Source: Spartobacteria bacterium (GTDB taxonomy: Bacteria > Verrucomicrobiota > Verrucomicrobiia > Chthoniobacterales > UBA10450). From it: a DNA stretch of 64,000 bases. Location: the NCBI GenBank assembly GCA_003134785.1, contig PLCN01000011.1, positions 62,001 to 126,000 on the forward strand, read 5' to 3'. The notes below the pieces were generated by a model. The model did not search any database. It was given only the letters and a program-made list of their open reading frames with translations, and was not told the origin of the DNA. This document shows positions 27,081 to 36,640 of this stretch, piece after piece. Positions within the stretch are counted from its first letter, which is position 1; each line of letters starts with the position of its first letter. The translations under genes and the position numbers were made by a program.

Positions 27081-27527
27081 GTGTTCAACGTCGTCCTGAT
27101 TGAGCCCGAGATTCCGCCGAATACGGGGAACATCGGCCGGCTCTGTCTCGCGACCGGTTCCACGCTGCATCTGGTCAAGCCGCTCGGGTTCTCGATCGAC
27201 GATCGCGAATTAAAGCGCGCCGGCCTCGACTACTGGAAGGAAGTGGACGTTCAGCTCTGGGATTCCTTCGAGGATCTACAGCGAGCGCAGGGACTGAACG
27301 GACGGCTGTTTTTTCTCACAACTAAATCAGACCGGGCCTATCACGACGTGAACTTTCGGCCCGGAGACTTTCTCGTTTTCGGGCGCGAAACCAAGGGTCT
27401 GCCCGAAGCGTTGCTAAAGAAGAATGCCCAACAACTGCTCACGATCCCCATGCGGGGAACGCGCAGTCTCAACCTGGCCACCGCGGTGGCGATCGTCTTG
27501 TTCGAAGCCATGCGCCAGCAGCGCTGA
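27081..27527 (+). CDS. trmL: tRNA (cytidine(34)-2'-O)-methyltransferase
   Basis: The 148-residue product (GTG start, MFNVVLIEPEIPPNTGNIGRL) is a complete SPOUT-class TrmL: the N-terminal IPPNTGNIGR loop, FLVFGRETKGLPE and the C-terminal knot MRGTRSLNLATAVAIVLFEA are all present. It methylates the wobble 2'-hydroxyl of tRNA-Leu isoacceptors. Length matches the family (about 155). A start codon of GTG with AATAGG just upstream is plausible. Confidence 0.95.
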   Translation: MFNVVLIEPEIPPNTGNIGRLCLATGSTLHLVKPLGFSIDDRELKRAGLDYWKEVDVQLWDSFEDLQRAQGLNGRLFFLTTKSDRAYHDVNFRPGDFLVFGRETKGLPEALLKKNAQQLLTIPMRGTRSLNLATAVAIVLFEAMRQQR

Positions 27528-27647
27528 GCGGCAATCGCTTGACGGGGATGAACGCTGGGGACAGCCAAAATCGACCGAGGCACGTATTGTTACCAAAGGG
27601 TATGAATAAAGGCGTGAGGCCACGGTCTAACTCTTTCGAGTACAATT

Positions 27648-28493
27648 ATGAAAACATTATTTCTGCTAGCCTTTTCTCTTACCACTGCCCTGACGCAGGT
27701 CGCCATGGCCGCGGATCAAGACCAGGCCAAGGCTCCGAACAAACACCCACAAGCGCCGGTGCGCCGGGTCATACAAACTCCCAGGGTGCGGCAGCCCGTG
27801 GTCACGAACCACGCTCCTCACGTCAACACGCTTCCACGCGTCAACACGGGTCCGCGCGTCAATACCTTGAGACGTTATCAGCCGGACCAGGTGCGTTCGC
27901 TGACGCCGCGGGTGCACACAAATCCTAATGTCGTTACGACACCGCGGACACCGACCACTGTGCAGTCGGATGTTAATGCGCGAAACCGCTTCGACCGGAC
28001 CGATCACAACCGCTTTGACCGGACTGACCGTAACCGTTTCGACCGAAATCGTACCACCACGAACACGAACGTGAACGCAAACCGGACGCGCCAGAACTTC
28101 AATCACCTTAATTGGGCGGATGCGCGCCGGAATCGTGACCGCAACCGTCACGACCGCGGTTGGTGGAGAAGCCACTTCAACCGGTTCGTCCTCTTCGGTG
28201 GCGGATATTACTACTGGGACGGCGGCTATTGGTACCCAGCCTACGGTTATGATGACGCCTACAACTCCTATTCCTACGACGAACCGATCTATGGTTATGA
28301 AGATCAGGATCCCAGCCAGACGATCTCGAGCGTTCAGACGGAGCTTCAGCGTCTTGGATACTATAAGTACGCCGTAGACGGCACGATGGGACCGGCGACG
28401 CGCGCCGCGATTGCAAACTATCAGCGCGATAACGGCCTATCGATCACCTCGGCGATCGATGAGCCTACGCTCCAGTCGCTCGGGTTGGGCTAA
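27648..28493 (+). CDS. Secreted protein with C-terminal peptidoglycan-binding domain
   Basis: The 281-residue product has a signal peptide (to VAMA at residue 21), a long Asn/Arg/Thr/Pro-rich region containing three NRFDRTD-type repeats, an aromatic Gly/Tyr-rich segment (GGGYYYWDGGYWYPAYGYDD), and a C-terminal PG_binding_1 domain beginning ISSVQTELQRLGYYKYAVDG and ending in SAIDEPTLQSLGLG. It would attach to or act at the cell wall. The repeats are low complexity and likely disordered. The gene is single, ended by a strong terminator. Confidence 0.82.
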   Translation: MKTLFLLAFSLTTALTQVAMAADQDQAKAPNKHPQAPVRRVIQTPRVRQPVVTNHAPHVNTLPRVNTGPRVNTLRRYQPDQVRSLTPRVHTNPNVVTTPRTPTTVQSDVNARNRFDRTDHNRFDRTDRNRFDRNRTTTNTNVNANRTRQNFNHLNWADARRNRDRNRHDRGWWRSHFNRFVLFGGGYYYWDGGYWYPAYGYDDAYNSYSYDEPIYGYEDQDPSQTISSVQTELQRLGYYKYAVDGTMGPATRAAIANYQRDNGLSITSAIDEPTLQSLGLG

Positions 28494-28511
28494 CAAATCG
28501 CAGTTCGTTTG

Positions 28512-28548
28512 AAAGCCGCACGATGGGAAACCGTCGTGCGGCTTTTTT
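28512..28548 (+). terminator. Rho-independent terminator
   Basis: AAAGCCGCACGATGGG-AAA-CCGTCGTGCGGCTTTTTT is a long stem with a six-T run, 18 bases after the preceding stop. It isolates the PG-binding gene from lolD. Confidence 0.92.
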
Positions 28549-28599
28549 CTGTTCCGGCGGATTGCGCGCGTCGTTTATCCGGCCAATGCTGAGAGCTCG

Positions 28600-29265
28600 A
28601 TGACTGAACCGCAACTTGTGGCCGCTGATCTGCGCCGATCTTTTCGGATCGGACCGCGCCGGATCGAAGTGTTGCGGGGAATCTCTCTGAACGTGGCACA
28701 CGGCGAAGCGGTCTTTCTTTGCGGCGCTTCGGGCGCGGGAAAAACAACGCTGCTCTATACCCTGGCAGGATTGGAGCGCCCGGAATCCGGCACGGTGGAA
28801 TTCGAAGGCCGCCGGCTTTACACCGGCAGCGCTTCTTCACAGGCGCAGCTAAGAAACAAGAAAATGGGTTTTGTTTTCCAGGGGTATTTTTTGCTGCCGG
28901 AATTGACCGCGCTCGAAAACGTCATGCTGCCGGGAATGATCAGCGGAAAAAGAAAACAAGCGGCGGCGGAAGCGAGCTTGAGCGATGTAGGTCTCGCCGA
29001 ACGGTTGCATCATTTGCCGGCCGAACTTTCCGGGGGCGAGCAACAGCGCGTGGCCATCGCGCGCGCCCTCACGAATGATCCGGACATCATTTTCGCGGAC
29101 GAGCCAACAGGCAACTTGGACTCAAAAACGGGCGACGCCATTATCGATTTGTTGCTTGCTCTGGCGCGCGGTCGCAAAAAAACCTTGCTGGTCGTGACGC
29201 ATGACTCGCGCCTGGCGGAACTGGGAGACCGGCAGTTGCGGATCGTGGATGGATTGTTGGAGTGA
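28600..29265 (+). CDS. LolD-like ABC transporter ATP-binding protein
   Basis: The 221-residue ATPase has Walker A GASGAGKT at about residue 48, signature LSGGEQQRV near 148, and Walker B IIFADEPTGNLDS near 168, all intact. The GNLDS ending and size match the LolD/MacB family that works with FtsX-type permeases for lipoprotein release or peptide export. No permease adjoins: upstream is a terminator, downstream is ilvE. So its permease partner is elsewhere; the ADOP-type permease at 56.7 kb is one candidate but that is conjecture. Confidence 0.85.
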   Translation: MTEPQLVAADLRRSFRIGPRRIEVLRGISLNVAHGEAVFLCGASGAGKTTLLYTLAGLERPESGTVEFEGRRLYTGSASSQAQLRNKKMGFVFQGYFLLPELTALENVMLPGMISGKRKQAAAEASLSDVGLAERLHHLPAELSGGEQQRVAIARALTNDPDIIFADEPTGNLDSKTGDAIIDLLLALARGRKKTLLVVTHDSRLAELGDRQLRIVDGLLE

Positions 29266-29365
29266 GCGTTAACATTTAACTCTTTTGCTTGAATTGCCTT
29301 CCGAACCACCGAACGTTTTTCCCGTGCTCACAAAAACTTCGACAGCTGGCGCTGGTGCATTGGTG

Positions 29366-30334
29366 ATGGATGAACCGAAACGGAGCGGCGCAACTCCGAA
29401 GGCCGCGGTCAAGCCCGCGATTGATAGCGATTCCATTTCGTCGAAAGCAGAGACGAAGGAATTGACGATTTACCTCGACGGGAAATTTGTTCCGGAAGCC
29501 GACGCGAAGGTGTCGGTCTTCGATCACGGTCTGCTTTATGGCGACGGAGTTTTCGAAGGGATCCGATTTTATAACGGGCGCGTTTTCCGATTGGAAGAGC
29601 ATCTTGAGCGGCTATGGGATTCCGCTCGCTCGATTTGTCTCGAGATTCCGATTGGCTGCGCCGAGATGACCGAAGCGCTGCTGGAAACGATCCGGCGAAA
29701 TGATTTGCGCGAAGGCTACATTCGCCTCGTCGTCACGCGCGGCGTCGGCAACCTGGGCCTGAATCCGACCCAGTGTAAGCGGCCGAGCGTCTTTATTATT
29801 GCCACCACCATCGCGCTCTATTCGAAAGAGGTTTGTGAGACTGGTTTGACGGTGGTGACTTGCGCGACGCGCCGGACCGGAGCGGCCGCGCTCAATCCGG
29901 CCGTGAAGTCGCTCAATTATTTGAATAACGTGATGGCGCGGATCGAAGCGAATCTCGCCGGCGCGGATGAAGCGCTGATGCTGAACGACGCCGGGAACGT
30001 GGCCGAGTGCACGGCGGACAACGTGTTCATCATCAAACGCGGTCAGATTTTTACGCCACCGATTGCAGCGGGGGCCTTGCGCGGTATTACTCGTTCAGTC
30101 GCTTTCGATATCGCGGCAGAATTGGGGGTCAAGATCACCGAGACGGACATCACGCGACACGATGTCTTTGTCGCCGACGAATGTTTCCTGACCGGTACAG
30201 CGGCCGAAGTGATTCCAGTAGTCAAAGCGGACGGGCGCGTTATTGGAAACGGAAAGCCAGGGTCGATCACGGTGAGAATGATCGGGCGCTTCCGGGAAAT
30301 GACGCGCGAAACCGGCACTCCGATTTTTGGGTAA
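29366..30334 (+). CDS. ilvE: Branched-chain amino acid aminotransferase
   Basis: The ATG at 29366 (MDEPKRSG) is taken; a TTG upstream adds 27 residues of unlikely sequence. The 322-residue class IV aminotransferase has VFDHGLLYGDGVFEGIRFY, PSVFIIATTI, and AVKSLNYLNNV with the PLP lysine. The extra N-terminal 40 residues are Ser/Ala/Lys-rich and probably disordered. It transfers amino groups between glutamate and the keto acids of Leu, Ile and Val; D-alanine aminotransferase and aminodeoxychorismate lyase share the fold but the GDGVFEGIR signature favours ilvE. It is followed 89 bases later by mcsA. Confidence 0.88.
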   Translation: MDEPKRSGATPKAAVKPAIDSDSISSKAETKELTIYLDGKFVPEADAKVSVFDHGLLYGDGVFEGIRFYNGRVFRLEEHLERLWDSARSICLEIPIGCAEMTEALLETIRRNDLREGYIRLVVTRGVGNLGLNPTQCKRPSVFIIATTIALYSKEVCETGLTVVTCATRRTGAAALNPAVKSLNYLNNVMARIEANLAGADEALMLNDAGNVAECTADNVFIIKRGQIFTPPIAAGALRGITRSVAFDIAAELGVKITETDITRHDVFVADECFLTGTAAEVIPVVKADGRVIGNGKPGSITVRMIGRFREMTRETGTPIFG

Positions 30335-30423
30335 CTCTGAGCGAATGCGCATTCGGCGCAGAAGGTGCTTGGCTAACTCCGGGGTTGAATTTTTCCGGCG
30401 TTTCGAGGTCTAATTCTACACAG

Positions 30424-30915
30424 ATGTTGTGCGACGTTTGCAAATGCAATGAAGCGACAGTTTTCCTGACCCAAATTCTTGAAGGCAAGATGCAGAAGGT
30501 GAATCTCTGCGACGCCTGCTCGAAAGAAAAAGGGGTGCAGGATCCGACTGGCTTTGCGCTGGCCGATCTGCTTCTCGGCATCGGCGCCGCGGAGGAAATC
30601 GAAAAGGGCGCGCCGTCGCAGAAATGTCCGGTTTGCGGTTTTACCCAAGCGGATTTCAAGAAAACGGGCCGGCTCGGTTGCAGCGGATGCTACGTTACTT
30701 TTGCGGAAGGGTTGGGGAGTTTGCTCAAGGCGATGCACAAAGGAACCGAGCATGTCGGCAAACTTCCACAGCGCGCTCATCGCGAAATCGAACTCGGTGA
30801 TCGCATGCGCGCCTTAACTGAAGATCTCGAGAAGGCGGTCGCGGACGAAAACTACGAGAGCGCCGCGGCGTTGCGCGATAAGATCAAACAGCTCGCACAC
30901 GAGAAGGCGATCTAG
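30424..30915 (+). CDS. mcsA: McsA-like activator of protein arginine kinase
   Basis: The 163-residue product has four cysteine pairs: CDVCKC and LCDAC in the N-terminal half, and CPVCGF and GCSGCY in the middle, as in McsA zinc-binding regions, and a UvrB/UvrC-type UVR motif at the C-terminus (LEKAVADENYESAAALRDKIK). In Bacillus McsA binds and activates McsB kinase. The ATG at 30424 follows a leader of about 90 bases after ilvE; the frame is open further upstream but within ilvE. mcsB starts four bases after its stop. Confidence 0.9.
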   Translation: MLCDVCKCNEATVFLTQILEGKMQKVNLCDACSKEKGVQDPTGFALADLLLGIGAAEEIEKGAPSQKCPVCGFTQADFKKTGRLGCSGCYVTFAEGLGSLLKAMHKGTEHVGKLPQRAHREIELGDRMRALTEDLEKAVADENYESAAALRDKIKQLAHEKAI

Positions 30916-30918
30916 ACG

Positions 30919-32043
30919 ATGAAATTTGAAAATGTTATGGCGACCGGCGGCGAATGGCTGCGCGGCGAGGGGCCGCACCACCAGATCGTGATCAGCAGCC
31001 GTGTGCGGCTCGCTCGCAATCTCAGGCAGCGCGCGTTTCCCGGCTGGGCGAAGAAAGCGGAGCGAACACAGATCCTCGAGTTGATCAAGCCGCGCGTGGA
31101 AGAGCTGACGGAAATGCAGGACTCGTTCTCGGAGTTGTTGCAGGATCTTTCGGCGCTGGAGAAGCAGGTGCTGGTCGAGCGCCATCTCATCAGCCGCGAG
31201 CATGCGGCGAAGAGTGTGGGCAGCGCGGTCATTATGAATCGCCGGCAGACGTTGAGCATCATGGTGAATGAAGAGGACCATCTGCGGATGCAATCGATCC
31301 GCTCGGGTCTTCAGTTGAAGAGCGCGTTCAAGCTCGTCGACAAAGTCGACAGCACGCTCGAGGGGAAACTCGATTTCGCCTACGACGCGCGCCTCGGTTA
31401 CCTGACTGCGTGCCCGACTAACGTCGGCACCGGCATGCGCGCGTCGGCGATGCTGCATCTTCCCGGTCTCGTTTTGAGCGAAATGATCAACCAGGTCATC
31501 CAGGCGGTGAATAAAATCGGTCTCGCGGTTCGCGGTCTTTACGGCGAAGGCACCGAAGCGATGGGAAATCTTTTTCAGATTTCGAATCAGACCACGCTGG
31601 GAGAAAAAGAAGACGAGATCGTCAGCCGTCTTAGCAAAGTGATCGAGACGATCATCGAGAAGGAACACGACGCGCGGCAGATGTTGATCCAGAAAAAATC
31701 CAACACGCTCTGGGACCAGATCGGACGCGCCTATGGCGTGCTGACCTTCGCGCACGCGATGACGTCAAAGGAAGCGCTAAATTTGCTTTCGATCATCAAG
31801 CTGGGTGTCGACCTCGGCGCGTTCCCGGAAGATCGGCGGCTGCCGATCGACGAACTGTTCATCGATACGCAACCGGCGCATTTGCAAAAGAGCTCTCAGC
31901 AAAAGTTGAATGCGGAGGAACGCGATCATTTGCGTGCGCAAATAATTCGCGAGCGTTTGCGGGTGTTCCCTAAACCTGATATCAGTAAAGTGGCACGGGA
32001 ATCGGAGAACGGATCGACGCCCGAGCCGCAAAACAATGAATAA
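30919..32043 (+). CDS. mcsB: Protein arginine kinase McsB
   Basis: The 374-residue protein shows the guanidino kinase signature: [17 protein letters not shown] at the N-terminus, [20 protein letters not shown] with the active-site cysteine, and [16 protein letters not shown]. McsB phosphorylates arginines on proteins to mark them for ClpCP. The C-terminal 20 residues are Glu/Ser/Asn-rich. It begins four bases after mcsA and ends inside the first codons of clpC (8-base overlap), so translation is coupled. No ctsR-like repressor precedes mcsA. Confidence 0.96.
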   Translation: MKFENVMATGGEWLRGEGPHHQIVISSRVRLARNLRQRAFPGWAKKAERTQILELIKPRVEELTEMQDSFSELLQDLSALEKQVLVERHLISREHAAKSVGSAVIMNRRQTLSIMVNEEDHLRMQSIRSGLQLKSAFKLVDKVDSTLEGKLDFAYDARLGYLTACPTNVGTGMRASAMLHLPGLVLSEMINQVIQAVNKIGLAVRGLYGEGTEAMGNLFQISNQTTLGEKEDEIVSRLSKVIETIIEKEHDARQMLIQKKSNTLWDQIGRAYGVLTFAHAMTSKEALNLLSIIKLGVDLGAFPEDRRLPIDELFIDTQPAHLQKSSQQKLNAEERDHLRAQIIRERLRVFPKPDISKVARESENGSTPEPQNNE

Positions 32044-34516
32044 TTTCACACCGCGAGCTCAGCAGGTTTTGGCGCTGGCCCGCAAGGAAGCTGATCGCTT
32101 CAACCATAACTACGTCGGGACCGAGCATCTGTTGCTCGGCCTGATCAAGCTCGGGCAGGGCGTTGCCGTCAATGTGCTGCAGAAAATGGGTCTCGATCTC
32201 GAAACCGTGCGGATGGAAGTCGAGAAGCAAGTTGGCTCGGGACCGGAGACGAAGATGGTCGGCAACATTCCCTACACGCCGCGCGTGAAAAAAGTTCTCG
32301 CGCTGGCGGGCAAGGAGGCGAAGGCGCTCAATCATTCTTATGTCGGCACCGAGCATATTTTGCTGGGTCTGTTGCGCGAAGGCGAAGGTGTCGCGGCGCG
32401 CGTGCTCAAGAGTCTCGAGGTCGATATCGAGCGGACTCGCAACGAAATTCTCAAGGAGCTGGATCCTAATTTCACACCTCCGGAATCGGAACAGGAAATG
32501 GGAGGCGAGCCGTCCTCCGGCAAAAAGGATGTCAAGACGCCGGCCTTGCGTGCCTTTGGTCGCGACCTCACGGAATTGGCGAAGAAGAACGAGCTTGATC
32601 CGGTCATCGGCCGCCACAACGAAATCGAGCGCGTGATCCAGGTGCTCTGCCGCCGGACCAAGAACAATCCAGTTTTGCTTGGAGAAGCCGGCGTCGGAAA
32701 GACCGCGATCGCGGAAGGGCTGGCGCAGGAGATCGCGAACGGGAACGTGCCGGAATTATTGCGCGACAAAAAAGTGATCACGCTCGATCTGGCGCTGATG
32801 GTGGCGGGCACGAAATATCGCGGGCAGTTCGAAGAGCGAATCAAAGCGGTCATGGACGAGATCCGCCGCTCGAAGAACGTCATCCTTTTTATCGACGAAC
32901 TGCACACGATCGTCGGTGCGGGTTCGGCGGAAGGCGCGATGGACGCTTCCAATATTATCAAGCCGGCCTTGAGCCGCGGTGAGTTGCAATGTGTCGGCGC
33001 GACAACACTAAATGAATATCGCAAGTACATCGAGAAAGACGCCGCGCTGGAACGCCGTTTCCAGACGGTGAAAGTCGAGGCACCGACAATCGACGAAACA
33101 ATTTTGATCCTGAAAGGGCTGCGCCCGAAATACGAAGCGCACCATAAGGCGAAGCTCACTGACGAAGCGCTCGAGACCGCGGTGAAACTTTCCGAGCGTT
33201 ATATCACTGGCCGTTTTCTTCCCGATAAAGCGATCGACGTCATGGATGAAGCTGGCGCGCGGGCACGGATCAATGCGATGACGCGGCCGCCGAACGTGAA
33301 GGAGATCGAAAAAGAGATCGAGGAAATCCGGATCGAAAAAGAAGCGGCGATCAAAGCTCAGGATTTCGAGAAAGCCGCCGCGCTCCGCGACAAAGAGAAG
33401 CAAACCAAAGAGAAACTCGATGGAATTCTCGCGCGCTGGCGCGAGGAGCGGGAAGAGAAGGAAGTGCTCGTCACGGCCGATGACATGATGCACATCATCT
33501 CGAAGGTGACCGGCGTTCCGCTCCAAAGAATGGAGCAGAAGGAAACGCAGAAGCTGCTCGCGATGGAAGGGGAATTGAGGCAGCGGGTGATTGGCCAGGA
33601 GGAAGCGGTCACCGCGATCAGCAAAGCGCTGCGACGGTCGCGCGCCGATCTGAAAGATCCGAAGCGGCCGATCGGTTCATTTGTTTTCCTAGGGCCCACG
33701 GGCGTGGGCAAGACATTTTTGGCGCGCACGCTCGCGGAATTCATGTTCGGCGATTCGGACGCGCTCATCCAGATCGACATGTCGGAGTACATGGAGAAAT
33801 TCACCGCTTCGCGGCTGATCGGGTCGCCTCCGGGATATGTCGGTTACGAAGAGGGCGGACAACTTTCCGAAGCAGTGCGACGCCGGCCTTATTCGGTCGT
33901 GCTTTTCGATGAAGTGGAGAAAGCGCATCCGGATGTGATGCATCTGCTCCTTCAAATCCTGGAGGATGGCAAAGTGACGGACTCGTTAGGCCGGAAGATC
34001 GATTTCCGAAACACGATTATCATCATGACGTCGAACGCCGGTGCGGAGTTGATTCGGCGTCAGACCACGATGGGGTTCGGGGCGCCGAAGGACTCGCAGG
34101 ATTATGAGACGATGCGGGACAAGATTCTTGAGGAAACCAAGCGGGTCTTTAAGCCGGAGTTCCTGAATCGGCTCGATGAGATCATTGTCTTCCATACGCT
34201 GAGCAAGCCGGATCTGCTGAAGATCGTCGACCTGGAAGTCGACAAGGTGAAGCGGCGATTGAAGCTGAAGGAAATCGAGATCGTGCTCGATGAGCCTGCG
34301 CATGAATTCGTGATCAACAAGGGATACGATCCGACCTACGGAGCGCGTCCGATGCGGCGCGCGGTGGAGCGCTATCTCGAAGATCCGCTCGCGGAAGAGC
34401 TGCTCAAGGGAACGGTGAAAGCGGGCGACATCGTGGAAGTCACGGTGGCGGGTGATGACAAGTTAGCGTTCCATGTCGCGGAGCCGCACGGCAGCGCCGC
34501 GGCGAGCGCGAGTTGA
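32036..34516 (+). CDS. clpC: ATP-dependent Clp protease ATPase subunit ClpC
   Basis: The 826-residue chaperone has the double Clp N-domain (residues 1-145), AAA1 with GEAGVGKT near 219, a middle UVR-type coiled coil ([14 protein letters not shown] near 442), AAA2 with GPTGVGKT near 557, and MGFGAPKDS near 680 as the ClpP-contact loop. It unfolds proteins for ClpP, in this operon probably those bearing phosphoarginine. ClpP is not in the window. Length and domain order are those of ClpC rather than ClpA or ClpB. The start overlaps mcsB. A long inverted repeat follows the stop. Confidence 0.98.
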   Translation: MNNFTPRAQQVLALARKEADRFNHNYVGTEHLLLGLIKLGQGVAVNVLQKMGLDLETVRMEVEKQVGSGPETKMVGNIPYTPRVKKVLALAGKEAKALNHSYVGTEHILLGLLREGEGVAARVLKSLEVDIERTRNEILKELDPNFTPPESEQEMGGEPSSGKKDVKTPALRAFGRDLTELAKKNELDPVIGRHNEIERVIQVLCRRTKNNPVLLGEAGVGKTAIAEGLAQEIANGNVPELLRDKKVITLDLALMVAGTKYRGQFEERIKAVMDEIRRSKNVILFIDELHTIVGAGSAEGAMDASNIIKPALSRGELQCVGATTLNEYRKYIEKDAALERRFQTVKVEAPTIDETILILKGLRPKYEAHHKAKLTDEALETAVKLSERYITGRFLPDKAIDVMDEAGARARINAMTRPPNVKEIEKEIEEIRIEKEAAIKAQDFEKAAALRDKEKQTKEKLDGILARWREEREEKEVLVTADDMMHIISKVTGVPLQRMEQKETQKLLAMEGELRQRVIGQEEAVTAISKALRRSRADLKDPKRPIGSFVFLGPTGVGKTFLARTLAEFMFGDSDALIQIDMSEYMEKFTASRLIGSPPGYVGYEEGGQLSEAVRRRPYSVVLFDEVEKAHPDVMHLLLQILEDGKVTDSLGRKIDFRNTIIIMTSNAGAELIRRQTTMGFGAPKDSQDYETMRDKILEETKRVFKPEFLNRLDEIIVFHTLSKPDLLKIVDLEVDKVKRRLKLKEIEIVLDEPAHEFVINKGYDPTYGARPMRRAVERYLEDPLAEELLKGTVKAGDIVEVTVAGDDKLAFHVAEPHGSAAASAS

Positions 34517-34545
34517 GCTTGACCGCGCTAGCGGTGGCCGCGGGC

Positions 34546-34700
34546 TGTCATCCCGAGCCGCGCAGACGGCGAGGGACCTCACAATTGCAGATCGATTCAC
34601 TCAATACATATGCGCGTGGCTTGACGTAAATGCGTGATGTAACGCGGGAGCGTAAGACCGCTTGCGAGGTCCCTCGCCGTCTGCGCGGCTCGGGATGACA
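34546..34700. repeat. Long inverted repeat, TGTCATCCCGAGC family copy 2
   Basis: Arms TGTCATCCCGAGCCGCG...GAGGGACCTCACAATTG and GCGAGGTCCCTCGCCGTC...GCGGCTCGGGATGACA (about 43 and 40 bases) match those at 24258-24418, while the about 70-base spacer differs. It lies between convergent clpC and xerC and could end both transcripts. Confidence 0.85.
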
Positions 34701-34725
34701 CGCAAGTTTTGGCGGGCGGATCAAA

Positions 34726-35625
34726 TTACGCGCGCGGATGGGCGTCGCCGTAGGCTTTCTTCAAGCGCTCGACGGTGACGTGGGTGTAGATCTGCGTGGT
34801 CGATAGGCTGGCGTGGCCGAGTAACGCCTGCACGCTCCGCAAATCGGCGCCGCTATCGAGCATGTGCGTGGCGAAACTGTGCCGCAATTTATGCGGACTA
34901 AGCGCGATCGGGATCGAGGTGTAACGCAGATAGCGCTTTAAGATCAGCCAGACCGAGCGCGGCGAAATCCGCCGGCGCGATTTGTTGATGAAGAGCGGTC
35001 CACTTTCAATTCTCGCCGCGAAGCGATAACGCGAAACCGCTTCCAACGCGGGTGCTCCCACCGGACAGACGCGCTCCTTTCGTCCCTTGCCGAGGACGCG
35101 GACCGACTCCGTGTAGATGTCCAGATCGGAAACGTTCAGGGACGCCAGCTCGCCCAGGCGCAACCCGCTGCTGTAAAACATTTCCATGATCGCTACGTCG
35201 CGCTCCCGCATCCAGGCCGGCGATTGCCGCTCGATCTTCACTTTCATCGGCGCGGCGAGCAGCTCGTCGATTTGCTGGCGCGTCAGAACGAGCGGTAATT
35301 TTTTCTCCGGCTTCGGCAGTTGGAGCTCGCGTACCGGATCTTTTGGGAAATTTCTTCGTTCGACCAAAAAGCGATAGAAGGTGCGGAAGGCGGAAAATTG
35401 AAGGCGGATATAAGAGCGGGCCTGTTTCTTTTTCATCAGCTCGAACAGGTAATCGCGGAAATCATCCGCCCGGCAGTTCCGCCAGGAGCGAACATCTTTT
35501 TGAGCGCGGAAATCTCCCAGCGCCTGCCGGTAGGCGACAAGCGTGCGCGGCGAAACGTTCCGCTCGACTTCGAGATAGCGCAGAAATTCCTCCGCGAGCG
35601 GATCCCGGGAGTGACGCGCAGACAC
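34726..35625 (-). CDS. xerC: Tyrosine recombinase XerC
   Basis: The 299-residue recombinase has the SAM-like N-domain (FLRYLEVERNVSPRTLVAYRQ) and a catalytic domain with Arg in SSGLRLGELASL, His-x-x-Arg in SPHKLRHSFATHML, His in LLGHASLSTTQ and Tyr in IYTHV. The tail AYGDAHPRA is XerC-like rather than XerD-like. It resolves chromosome dimers at dif with XerD; no dif is evident here. There is no integrase-specific N-terminus, cassette or att repeat nearby, so I see it as a housekeeping gene. It ends at the palindrome shared with clpC. Confidence 0.9.
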   Translation of the reverse strand: MSARHSRDPLAEEFLRYLEVERNVSPRTLVAYRQALGDFRAQKDVRSWRNCRADDFRDYLFELMKKKQARSYIRLQFSAFRTFYRFLVERRNFPKDPVRELQLPKPEKKLPLVLTRQQIDELLAAPMKVKIERQSPAWMRERDVAIMEMFYSSGLRLGELASLNVSDLDIYTESVRVLGKGRKERVCPVGAPALEAVSRYRFAARIESGPLFINKSRRRISPRSVWLILKRYLRYTSIPIALSPHKLRHSFATHMLDSGADLRSVQALLGHASLSTTQIYTHVTVERLKKAYGDAHPRA

Positions 35626-35630
35626 AGCGG

Positions 35631-36131
35631 CTACTCGGGTTTTTCTATTTGAGTGCGTTTCATCGCGGCGCGAGCGCGATCGCTATACTGGCTTTTAAAA
35701 ATCGGCGCCGGATTGGTGGAAATGAGTTCGTATTTCTTCAGGACGAACTCCGGAAAGAAATTATTGCTGCCCGATTCGTAAACTTTGTCGCCGCTGAAAT
35801 TGCCCCAGAGTTTGTATTCGTAATTGTTGTCGCCGCCGAAATTGAGCGCTTCGCGATCTGGCGCCAGTTTTTGCTTTTCGTTGAAGACGACCAGCTGCGC
35901 CGTGCTCCACGGCTGACCGGGACGGCGCACGTAGCCCCAGAACTTGAACTCCGGGATTTTGAAATAGCGGCGCCCGATGAAATAATCGCCGGGCTCTTCC
36001 GTTTGAATATGTTGCGCGGCGGTGATGCGGGCCTGCTGAATTCCCGGTGAAACGGTGTCGCAGCCGGCGAGGAAGATAGCGGCGAGAAAAAGGTCGATTG
36101 TCAGGGCGAAGCGAAGCGCGCGATTGGTCAT
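35631..36131 (-). CDS. Lipoprotein of unknown function
   Basis: I place the start at MTNRALRFALTIDLF; the longer frame begins inside a palindromic repeat. The 166-residue product has a signal ending FLAGC, a lipobox at about residue 24. The mature part has YFIGRRYFKIPEFKFWGYVRRPGQPW and a C-terminus rich in charged residues. I know no family. Its stop is only a few bases from xerC's start on the same strand, so they may be cotranscribed. Confidence 0.75.
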   Translation of the reverse strand: MTNRALRFALTIDLFLAAIFLAGCDTVSPGIQQARITAAQHIQTEEPGDYFIGRRYFKIPEFKFWGYVRRPGQPWSTAQLVVFNEKQKLAPDREALNFGGDNNYEYKLWGNFSGDKVYESGSNNFFPEFVLKKYELISTNPAPIFKSQYSDRARAAMKRTQIEKPE

Positions 36132-36199
36132 GACAAGTTCCTTTATCGCAGACCAGTCCCGCGCGCAATCGTATCTGTAGATTCGTGTCGTTCGAAGAA

Positions 36200-36278
36200 C
36201 CTGTAGCCGCTTCGCTATGCGAAGCGCAAACTCGACCACGTCACGTCACGGCGCCGCCCATAGGGCGGCGGCTACAGG
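36200..36278. repeat. Inverted repeat, CCTGTAGCCGCTTCGC family copy 2
   Basis: The left arm CCTGTAGCCGCTTCGC with its TATGCGAAGCG hairpin is identical to the copy at 11005; the right part is GGCGCCGCCCATAGGGCGGC followed by GGCTACAGG, so only the outermost ends still match. It lies upstream of the small gene before mlaE. Confidence 0.8.
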
Positions 36279-36339
36279 AACAACTGCTACAGCGATTCAA
36301 GTTTTGCATCGTGATCGTGTCGCTCCTAAAATACCGGGC

Positions 36340-36603
36340 GTGCTCGAATTGGAAGTCTATGCGGCCGGTGTTCGCGATTTGAACAAGATCCTCGAATTGG
36401 AACATGAGATCGAGGCCGTGCCGGGATTGCGTTACAAAGTCGATCGCAACCACGACATTGGCGACATGGAGTTCAAGGAACGCGCGGTGACTTTCCGAGA
36501 AATTCGATCGATGTTTCGCAAACCCGGCCTTGAACCGAAATTCCACGGCGCGATTCCGCCGGAGCTTCAGCCGAAAACAAAGACGCAACTCCTGGAGGCC
36601 TAG
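36340..36603 (+). CDS. Small protein of unknown function before mlaE
   Basis: Starting at the GTG at 36340 gives 87 residues, MLELEVYAAGVRDLNKILELEHEIEA by start-codon convention; a TTG at 36304 would add 12. The frame is open upstream through a palindrome, which I do not count. It reads like a small ferredoxin-fold alpha/beta domain (LEVYAAGVRDLNKIL, GLRYKVDRNHDIGDMEF) with a Pro/Lys-rich tail. The family is not known to me. It lies 37 bases before the MlaE-like permease and may be its partner. Confidence 0.5.
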   Translation: MLELEVYAAGVRDLNKILELEHEIEAVPGLRYKVDRNHDIGDMEFKERAVTFREIRSMFRKPGLEPKFHGAIPPELQPKTKTQLLEA

Positions 36604-36640
36604 CGCCTCGAACACCGTCGCCGAGGCGCTGCCAGGCCCA

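Noticed and set aside
34726-35625. XerC considered as an integron or phage integrase
   Set aside because: Its tail and domain layout are those of housekeeping XerC, and there are no attachment repeats, gene cassettes or phage genes nearby.
36217-36339. N-terminal extension of the small gene before mlaE
   Set aside because: The extension is the translation of a palindromic repeat of a family also found at 11005.
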